The translations under genes and the position numbers were made by a program. 64,000 bases of DNA. Origin: Clostridiales bacterium. Its GTDB lineage: Bacteria; Bacillota_A; Clostridia; Oscillospirales; Oscillospiraceae. Position 1 is the stretch's first letter. Each line of letters begins with the position of its first letter. This document shows, in pieces, positions 43,759 through 50,143 of this stretch. Location: NCBI GenBank assembly GCA_014799485.1, contig JAAVHY010000032.1, forward strand, positions 1-64,000. The letters run 5' to 3'. The notes under the pieces are model-generated. The model was not told the DNA's origin, made no database searches, and saw only the letters and a program-made list of their open reading frames with translations.

Positions 43759-45180
43759 TTAACCCGCGTACTTGGTCAGCATCTCCACCCAGCTGCCCAC
43801 GGTGAAGGACACGTCGGCGCAGTACTCGGGATCCTCCAGCACCAGCTTGCCGGTGGTGGTCCACCAGTCGTAGCCGCGGTCGTTCTTGGCCTCGAACTCC
43901 ACGGTGGTGCCGTCCTCAGCCATGCCGCCCTTGGAGTGGCCGTACTGGGCCTCGGTGCCCTCAGCCACGGTGGGGTTGGAGGAGTAGCCGCCCATGTCCT
44001 TGCCCCAGGCGGAGAAGCCGTCCACGGTCTCGGTCATGTAGGCGATGAAGGCGCAGGCGGTCCAGGGCAGGGGGCTGTTGTCGGTGACGAACAGGTAGTG
44101 GCAGTAGCCGTAGCCGCCGATGCCGGTGTAGCCGTCGTCATAGGCCGCCACGTTGATGTTGTTCACGGAGACGGAGCTGGACTCCTCCACGCTGCGCAGC
44201 TTGGAGTACACCAGCAGGCCGAACTGGTCGGTAGCGGACTTGTCGACCAGGGTGTTGCAGATGGGGCCGTCGTCGGTCTGGGCGTTGTAGCTCTCCACCC
44301 ACAGCTTGATCCACGCCAGGGCGTAAGCGCCGTCGGCGCCCAGGCCCAGATCCTCGGCCTCGGACTTCATGGCGTTGATGGTGGGCTGGAAGTAAGCCTG
44401 CTCGTCGGCGGACAGGGCGTTAAAGGCGTCCTTCAGCCAGCCGGCGTAGGTGTCCTGGGTGAGCATATACAGGAAGTTCTTGCCCACGATCTCGGAGTCG
44501 ATGTCCATATACAGGCCGTGCTCGCCCTCGGCCACGAAGTCCCAGCAGTTGTCGTAGGTCTTGGAGCCGGTGTTGTTGTACATAAAGACCTTGTTCAGGG
44601 TCTGGAGGGCCAGGTAGCCGTTATAGCTGTCGGCGGAGACGCCGTTGGCCTCGGCCCACTCCTTGGGCACGAAGGTGTCCAGGATGCCGGTCTGCACCAT
44701 CTTGGACTCGATCTGGTTGCCGTCCTGGATGAGGGTCATGGCGAAGGTGCCCTCGGGCTTCAGGGAGTCGGCGGTGAGCTGGTCGAAGATCTTGTTGTTC
44801 TTGGGCTGCTGCCAGTCGAACTCCATGTTGTAGCTGGAGTCGATGGACTGCAGGTACTCGATGAACAGAGGCAGGGCGCTCTTGCCGCGGCTGGAGTTGC
44901 CCACGCCGAAGAAGGTCTTGCCGTTGGACTCCTCGATGGCCTTCTTGGCCAGCTCCTCAAGGGTCATGCCTTCGGCTTCCTTGATGATCTTCTGCACGGC
45001 GCTCAGGTTGGCGTCGTCGGGCTTGGCGGGCTCCGGGTCGTTGTCCGCGGGGCCTGCGGGCTGGTTCTGGGAATTGTCCGCGGGCGGGTTGGAATTGGCG
45101 GCGGGAGCGCCGCCGCAGGCGGCCAGGGCCAGCAGCATAGCGGCCGCCAAAAGCAGAGAAATCAACTTCTTCATTTTCAT
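43759..45180 (-). CDS. ABC importer substrate-binding lipoprotein
   Basis: The 473-residue product has a lipoprotein signal (LALAAC, lipid Cys22) and a low-complexity Asn/Pro/Asp linker to about residue 55. A family-1/6 type binding domain follows. Segments such as FGVGNSSRGKSALPLFIEYL and ETVDGFSAWGKDMGGYSSNP point to the AfuA/FbpA-like or related extracellular solute-binding families. Ligand unknown; anionic or metal-bound ligands fit the permease type. The ATG at 45180 follows GAAGGAGG. It heads the importer operon and is divergent from the sensor set. Confidence 0.85.
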   Translation of the reverse strand: MKMKKLISLLLAAAMLLALAACGGAPAANSNPPADNSQNQPAGPADNDPEPAKPDDANLSAVQKIIKEAEGMTLEELAKKAIEESNGKTFFGVGNSSRGKSALPLFIEYLQSIDSSYNMEFDWQQPKNNKIFDQLTADSLKPEGTFAMTLIQDGNQIESKMVQTGILDTFVPKEWAEANGVSADSYNGYLALQTLNKVFMYNNTGSKTYDNCWDFVAEGEHGLYMDIDSEIVGKNFLYMLTQDTYAGWLKDAFNALSADEQAYFQPTINAMKSEAEDLGLGADGAYALAWIKLWVESYNAQTDDGPICNTLVDKSATDQFGLLVYSKLRSVEESSSVSVNNINVAAYDDGYTGIGGYGYCHYLFVTDNSPLPWTACAFIAYMTETVDGFSAWGKDMGGYSSNPTVAEGTEAQYGHSKGGMAEDGTTVEFEAKNDRGYDWWTTTGKLVLEDPEYCADVSFTVGSWVEMLTKYAG

Positions 45181-45441
45181 ATTCGTTCCTCCTTCGTCAT
45201 TCCTGACAAATTCGATGGCGCTATTCCATAACTCCACCGTCATTTTCATTATAGGGCAGGCGGCAAAAAATGAACAGTGGACAAAACTGCGTTTTTTTGA
45301 AAAATCCTGCGGAGGTTGTGAAATTTTGATGAAAATCCTTTGACAGATGTGGTATAATGTCGGCAAAACGTTTACTCCGCGCGGACAGGGCATCCCCAGG
45401 CGGGGAGCCGGCCCCGCGCCTATTTTTGAGGAGGTGCCGCC
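45181..45441. promoter_or_regulatory. Divergent control region of importer and sensor operons
   Basis: Both directions have a TATAAT: plus strand at 45353-45358, minus strand near 45253-45248, each without a good -35 at 17 bases. A consensus TTGACA at 45340 lies only 7 bases from the plus TATAAT, which is too close to pair with it. Weak -35 boxes fit promoters that need an activator such as the adjacent YesN-type regulator. The central 100 bases contain A/T tracts and GAAAAT words. Confidence 0.5.
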
Positions 45442-46470
45442 ATGAGACGCGGCGTGCCGTGTATCCTGCTGAGTTTTGCCCTGCTGCTTTCCCTGTGGGG
45501 CTGCGCGCCCCGGACGGGCTCCCCCGCCCCGGACTACGCCCCCGACGAGGCCCACCGGCTGGTGGTGTACACCTCCCACAAGGAGGAGGTGTGGCGGCCC
45601 ATCGTCAAGGAGTTTGAGGAGCGCACCGGCATCTGGGTGGACGTGGTGTACGGGGCCACCAGCGAGCTTTTGGAGCGCATCGCCCAGGAGGACAGGGCCC
45701 CGGCGGCGGACGTGATGTTCGGCGGCGGCGTAGAGAGCCTGGAGACCTACCGGGACTGCTTCACCCCCTACACCTGCGCCGAGGCAGAGCATATCTTAGC
45801 GCGCTTTTGCTCCCCGGACGATCTGTGGACGCCCTTTTCCGCCCTGCCGGCGGTGCTGGTCTACAACACCAAGCTGGTGTCCCCGGGGCGGGTCAGCGGC
45901 TGGGCCGACCTGCTGGACCCGGGCCTGAAGGGCAGGATCGCCTTCCCCGACCCGGCGGCGTCCGGGTCGTCCTTCACCGCCCTGGTCACCATGCTCAACG
46001 CCCTGGGCGGGGACCGGGAGGAGGTCATCCGGGCCTTTGCCGAGAACCTGGACGGCGTACAGCCGGATTCCTCCGGCACGGTGCTCACCGCCGTAGCCGA
46101 CGGCTCCGCCCTGGCGGGGGTCACCCTGGAGGAGACTGCGCTGAAGCGCATTGCCGACGGGATGGACATCACCATGGTGTACCCCGAGGACGGGTCGAGC
46201 TGCGTCCCCGACGGCAGCGCCATCGTAAAGGGCGCCCCCCACCAGGACAACGCCAGGCTTTTCCTGGATTTCACCGTCAGCCGGGAGGTGCAGGAGCTGC
46301 TGGTAAACCAGTTCTGCCGCCGGTCCATCCGGGACGACGTGGAGCCCCTGGCCGACCTGCCCGCCCTGGACGAGCTGTCCCTGGCGGATTACGATCTGGA
46401 TCAGGCCGTCCGGGACCGGGACGCCATCCTCATGACCTGGGCCTTCTACTTTGGGGAGGACGCGCCATGA
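45442..46470 (+). CDS. Periplasmic-type binding lipoprotein, probable sensor subunit
   Basis: The 342-residue product has a lipoprotein signal (SLWGC, lipid Cys21) and an iron(III)/AfuA-FbpA-like binding domain. It begins LVVYTSHKEEVWRPIVKEFE and continues with VLVYNTKLVSPGRVSGWADLL, RIAFPDPAASGSSF and AIVKGAPHQDNARLFLDF. No transport genes follow; instead its stop overlaps the kinase start (ATGA). This resembles PgtC, the binding protein of the phosphoglycerate PgtABC signalling set. It is therefore likely to bind a ligand and signal to the kinase rather than feed the importer. It has a good GAGGAGG site. Confidence 0.87.
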   Translation: MRRGVPCILLSFALLLSLWGCAPRTGSPAPDYAPDEAHRLVVYTSHKEEVWRPIVKEFEERTGIWVDVVYGATSELLERIAQEDRAPAADVMFGGGVESLETYRDCFTPYTCAEAEHILARFCSPDDLWTPFSALPAVLVYNTKLVSPGRVSGWADLLDPGLKGRIAFPDPAASGSSFTALVTMLNALGGDREEVIRAFAENLDGVQPDSSGTVLTAVADGSALAGVTLEETALKRIADGMDITMVYPEDGSSCVPDGSAIVKGAPHQDNARLFLDFTVSREVQELLVNQFCRRSIRDDVEPLADLPALDELSLADYDLDQAVRDRDAILMTWAFYFGEDAP

Positions 46471-48176
46471 AAAAACCGTTGACCGTCTCCTTCCGGGCCC
46501 GGCTGTTCGGGGCGTTCCTGGCGGCGGCGCTGGTGCCCCTGCTGGTCTGCTCGGCCATGCTGCTGCAAATTTTCCGCCTGCGCATGACCGATGCCGCCGA
46601 GGAGCAGGCCCGGGATCAGCTCGACCGCGCCCTGCGCGCCCTGGACGGGGGATATGCCGACTTTTCCGCCGCCGTGGACGCCCTCCGGGGGGACTCCCTG
46701 GTGCTGGGCGCGCTGACGGCCGGCGGCGTGGAGGATACCCGGGTGAACGCCCAGCTTTTCGCCGCCGCCGGGACCGCCCGGAATTACGCCCGATTCGATC
46801 TGTACGACGGGGAGGGCAACTGGCGCTACTCCACCCGGAACGCTCCGGCGGAGCGGCGGCTCCCCCTTAACTGGGGGGTGCTGTACCGGGCAGAGGAGCG
46901 GGATACGCTGGCTTTCACCGCCGCCGGGGACCCCACCGACACCGCCTCCCCCCTGCTCCAAGGGGCTGCGGTCCTCACGGATCAGGACGGGGGCAGGGCG
47001 GGCTATGCCGTCATCAGCCTGTACCAGTCCGACCTGCGCCAGCTGCTGGAGGGCGTTTACGGCGCCCAGGGCACGCTGATCCTGCTCAGCGACTACTGGC
47101 GGCCGGTGTACTGCGCCCAGCCCTCTTTGGCCGTCTCCCTGTCAGCGGAGCTGCGCGGCCGCCTGCTGTCCGGCCAGGGGCTGGAGGGCCTTTCCGACGA
47201 CTTCCTCTACAGCGTGGAGCGCCACACCCCCATGGGGCTCTACCTGATTCTCCAGCGGCCCCAGGTGTTCAACCGGGAAACCATGGGTCTGCTGTACACC
47301 GTCAGCGCCTCCAGCGCCCTGATCTGCGTCGTCATCTCGGTGCTCATGAGCCTGTCCCTCAGCCGCCAGATGTTCCGGCCCATCGCCCAGCTCCAGGGTG
47401 CCATCCGGGAGGTGGAGCGGGACAACCTGGACGTGCAGGTGGCCCAGCACCGGGACGATGAACTGGGGGAGCTGGCCCGGCGGTTCAACGACATGGTGGC
47501 CGCCCTCAAGCGAAGCCGGGAGACGCTGGTGGAAAACCAGCGGGAGCTCAACCAGGCCCAGATCCGGATGCTCCAGGCCCAGCTCAACCCCCACTTCCTG
47601 TGCAATACCCTGGACACCATGAAGTGGATCAGCAAGATCAACAAGGTGCCCCAGGTGGCGCTGATGTCCACCGACCTGGCGGACATCCTGCGCTTTTGCA
47701 TCTCCCCGGAGGAATTCGTCCCCCTGGGGCGGGAGGCGGAGATTTTGGAGCGCTATATCGAAATACAGCGTATGCGCCTGTCCAATTCCTTCACCTTCAC
47801 CCTGTCCCTGCCCGCCCCCCTGGCAGACTGTCTGGTGCCCAAGATGATCCTCCAGCCCATTGTGGAGAACGCCATCCTCCACGGGGTGGACGGCGTGGAG
47901 GACGGCGCGGTGAAGGTGGATATCGCCCAGACGCGGGACGGGCTGCTCTGCCTCACCGTCACCGACAACGGCGGGGGATTCCCCCCGGATATGCTGGGCC
48001 CCTTCCGGCAGACAGGCCACGCGGAGGGGCATCTGGGGCTTTACAACGTGGACACCATCCTGTTAAAGTATTATGGCGAGGGCTGCGGCCTGACCCTAAA
48101 GAACAAGACAGACGGCAGAGGGGCTGTGGTGACGGCCACCCTGCCCGTCCGCCGGAAGGAGGGCTCGGAATGCTGA
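46467..48176 (+). CDS. YesM-type sensor histidine kinase
   Basis: The 569-residue kinase has helices near 14-36 and about 275-297 flanking a 240-residue outer domain. A HAMP segment (RPIAQLQGAIREVERDNLDV) follows, then a His_kinase domain with LQAQLNPHFLCNTLDTMKWI, phospho-acceptor His376. The ATPase domain has PKMILQPIVENAILHG (N box) and VTDNGGGFPPDM (G box). YesM/LytS-like kinases pair with AraC-type response regulators. It is translated with the upstream binding protein and overlaps the regulator gene by 7 bases. The outer domain may contact the binding protein. Confidence 0.95.
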   Translation: MKKPLTVSFRARLFGAFLAAALVPLLVCSAMLLQIFRLRMTDAAEEQARDQLDRALRALDGGYADFSAAVDALRGDSLVLGALTAGGVEDTRVNAQLFAAAGTARNYARFDLYDGEGNWRYSTRNAPAERRLPLNWGVLYRAEERDTLAFTAAGDPTDTASPLLQGAAVLTDQDGGRAGYAVISLYQSDLRQLLEGVYGAQGTLILLSDYWRPVYCAQPSLAVSLSAELRGRLLSGQGLEGLSDDFLYSVERHTPMGLYLILQRPQVFNRETMGLLYTVSASSALICVVISVLMSLSLSRQMFRPIAQLQGAIREVERDNLDVQVAQHRDDELGELARRFNDMVAALKRSRETLVENQRELNQAQIRMLQAQLNPHFLCNTLDTMKWISKINKVPQVALMSTDLADILRFCISPEEFVPLGREAEILERYIEIQRMRLSNSFTFTLSLPAPLADCLVPKMILQPIVENAILHGVDGVEDGAVKVDIAQTRDGLLCLTVTDNGGGFPPDMLGPFRQTGHAEGHLGLYNVDTILLKYYGEGCGLTLKNKTDGRGAVVTATLPVRRKEGSEC

Positions 48177-48928
48177 AGGTCTTAGTCGTTGAAGACGAGG
48201 AGCTGATCCGGAAGGGCATCGTGCTGGCGGTGGACTGGGCCGCCCTGGACTGCGTCATCGTCGGGGAGGCGTCCAACGGCGAGGAGGCCCTGGACGCTGT
48301 GGAGCGGTACGCCCCCAGCCTCATCATCACCGATTTGAAAATGCCCAAAATGGACGGGCTGGAGATGCTCCGCCGTCTGCGGGAGCGGGGGTGCACCGCT
48401 TACGTCATCATCCTCACCGCCTACGACAGCTTCGAGTACGCCCAGTCCGCCCTGCGGCTGGGTGCGGTGGATTTTCTGCTCAAGCCCTTCCACGACGGGG
48501 ATCTGGAGCAGGCGGTGTCCAACCTGCGCCGGCGCGTCCAGTCCCCGGCCCCGGCGCAGAGCGCCGCCGCCCCTCCCCTCTTCCAGGAGCTGAAGAAGGG
48601 GGACAAGAGCAAGTACGTGCTGGGGGCCATGGACTACATCGGCGCCCACTACAACGACCCGGGCATCTCCGTAGGCGCTATCGCCCAGCACCTGGGGCTC
48701 AGCGAGGGCCATCTCAGCCACCTGTTCAAAAAGGAGACCGACTACACCCTGCTCAACTACCTCACCCGCTACCGCATCCACAAGGCCATGGAGCTGCTGC
48801 GGGACTGCCGCGCCAAGGTCTATGAGGTGGCGGAGCAGGTGGGCTACAAGGACATCACCTACTTTTCCGCCACGTTCAAGAAGCTGGTGGGGGTGTCCCC
48901 GTCGGAATACCAGGACACCAGCGGATGA
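48170..48928 (+). CDS. YesN-type response regulator with AraC DNA-binding domain
   Basis: The 252-residue regulator has a receiver domain (about 1-120) with acidic pocket VVEDEE, phospho-acceptor Asp55 in LIITDLKMPKMDG, Thr in ILTAYDSF and Lys in LLKPF. A Pro/Ala linker follows, then two AraC helix-turn-helix units: ISVGAIAQHLGLSEGHLSHL and a final VAEQVGYKDITYFSATFKK. It is expected to activate genes when phosphorylated by the adjacent kinase, most simply the divergent importer operon and its own. The ATG at 48170 follows GGAAGGAGG inside the kinase gene end. Confidence 0.95.
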   Translation: MLKVLVVEDEELIRKGIVLAVDWAALDCVIVGEASNGEEALDAVERYAPSLIITDLKMPKMDGLEMLRRLRERGCTAYVIILTAYDSFEYAQSALRLGAVDFLLKPFHDGDLEQAVSNLRRRVQSPAPAQSAAAPPLFQELKKGDKSKYVLGAMDYIGAHYNDPGISVGAIAQHLGLSEGHLSHLFKKETDYTLLNYLTRYRIHKAMELLRDCRAKVYEVAEQVGYKDITYFSATFKKLVGVSPSEYQDTSG

Positions 48929-48980
48929 CAGCCCGGTGGGCGGTCATCCGACCATCAGGCCCTTTCCCTTTCCAAAATGA

Positions 48981-49016
48981 AAGCCGCAGTGATAGAAATC
49001 ACTGCGGCTTATTTTA
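48981..49016 (+). terminator. Terminator of the sensor operon
   Basis: A perfect 13-bp stem, AAGCCGCAGTGAT with loop AGAA, is followed by ATTTT. The next 180 bases to 49195 hold no gene that I can see. Confidence 0.85.
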
Positions 49017-49195
49017 CGGAGGAGGTCTACCATCTTTTGACTGCGTCCCATCCTCATCCAGGCGGCATAGGGAAAGGCTCCAAAGCCCTACGGCTGCCCG
49101 CCCTTCGAGGTTTCTTCTATTGTTTTCTTTTGTATGGGCCTAACATAATCAGTCCTGAGAATTTGCATTTTGGGGATAATACTTCTGTCTTTATA

Positions 49196-49420
49196 CTACT
49201 CCCCGGGGCCGGGGTAGATAACCTTCCTGAGATTCCAGTTTATCGCTGCCTTCCGGGCGGCATCCTGGCGCTCGGCCTCATTTTTGTAAGACAGTTCCGC
49301 GGTATGGGCGCCGCAGTACCCACACTGGACATACACGCACCAACCGCCCTCTTCCTCAATGCTCCCTACGCTGCCGCAGCAGGGGCACTCCTGTAAATCG
49401 ATCCCGTCAAAATGATCCAT
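49196..49420 (-). CDS. Lar-family restriction-alleviation-like zinc-ribbon protein
   Basis: The 74-residue protein shows the Lar pattern: LQECPCCGS near residue 9, a central GGWCVYVQCGYCGAHT supplying the second Cys pair, and a Glu/Ala-rich helix before AAINWNLRK. Lar of Rac prophage eases type I restriction; most homologues are phage or plasmid genes of unproven function. ATG at 49420 with GGAGGG 7 bases upstream. It opens the accessory part of the window and marks probable phage-derived DNA. Confidence 0.82.
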   Translation of the reverse strand: MDHFDGIDLQECPCCGSVGSIEEEGGWCVYVQCGYCGAHTAELSYKNEAERQDAARKAAINWNLRKVIYPGPGE

Positions 49421-49457
49421 GGTCTGCCCTCCTATCATTTGCTTGCCTATTTGGGAT

Positions 49458-49486
49458 AGTGTACCACTGAAGATGAAAAAGCACAA
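49458..49486 (-). promoter_or_regulatory. Promoter of the Lar-like gene
   Basis: On the minus strand TTGTGC (49486-49481), 17 bases and TACACT (49463-49458) lie 38 bases before the ATG. Confidence 0.5.
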
Positions 49487-49678
49487 TACCAATTTGCTCG
49501 TGCCAGCCACGGCGCGGCCATTTGATTGTAATTATGGCCCTTTTTTATGCACAAGCTCCTTCTCAACCACACACTCGTTTTTGATGCAGCCCACCAGATA
49601 CTCCGGCCCTTCCACCACATGGGGGCGGATGTCTCCGCCGATCGGGACGTACATGATATCCTCACCAACGTTTAATTC
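49487..49678. other. Accessory gap with no supported gene
   Basis: No convincing gene. On the minus strand a 45-residue open stretch near 49532-49680 contains MYVPIGGDIRPHVVEGPEY, which looks protein-like, but it has no ribosome site or recognisable family and runs antisense into the yqeB remnant. It may be a second gene fragment. Confidence 0.3.
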
Positions 49679-49999
49679 GCCCTCATTGAGCCAGACGCGG
49701 TGGTGGATTCCATCCTGGCCAAGCGGAACCTGGGCACACGCATCACCAACGCGCCGGTGGTGGCGGGGGTAGGCCCCGGCTTCACCGCGGGAGCGGACTG
49801 TCACACGGTGGTGGAGACCATGCGGGGGCATTACCTGGGCCGGGCCATCCATGAGGGCTCCGCTCAGCCCAATACCGGTATCCCCGGTCTGATCGGCGGA
49901 TTTTCTGGGGAGCGGGTGCTCCGGGCTCCTGCGGCGGGGTGCTGGAGGCCATTCTGGCGCTGTCTGATTTTCGATAAGGGAAAGGGGCAGCGGCCATAA
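49679..49999 (+). pseudogene. Remnant of a YqeB-like selenium-dependent molybdenum hydroxylase accessory gene
   Basis: The frame reads IEPDAVVDSILAKRNLGTRI, then GVGPGFTAGADCHTVVETMR and IPGLIGGFSGERVLRAPA, matching the middle of EF2563/YqeB-type proteins of the selenium-dependent molybdenum hydroxylase system. There is no start. Near 49927 the frame shifts: the expected continuation GVLEAILALSDFR is present one base out of phase and ends at a TAA near 49975. Only about 100 of the roughly 260 residues remain, so the gene is dead. Confidence 0.72.
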
Positions 50000-50143
50000 T
50001 TGGCTCCATGTTTTTTGAGATTTTACGTTTGCAGAAAAAGCACAAAAATCATATAAAAAAGATGCTCCGAACCATAAGTCTACAGAAAGGAGAAATCAAG
50101 CAACCCAAAGCAAAGCATAAACAGGCATTTTAGCGCCTTTCTA

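Noticed and set aside
45340..45358. A promoter made of TTGACA and TATAAT before the sensor operon
   Set aside because: The two hexamers are only 7 bases apart, far short of the 16-18 needed, so they cannot work together.
49532..49852. A minus-strand coding frame with a protein-like 40-residue end
   Set aside because: It is antisense to the recognisable YqeB remnant for most of its length and has no ribosome site; kept only as a possible fragment.
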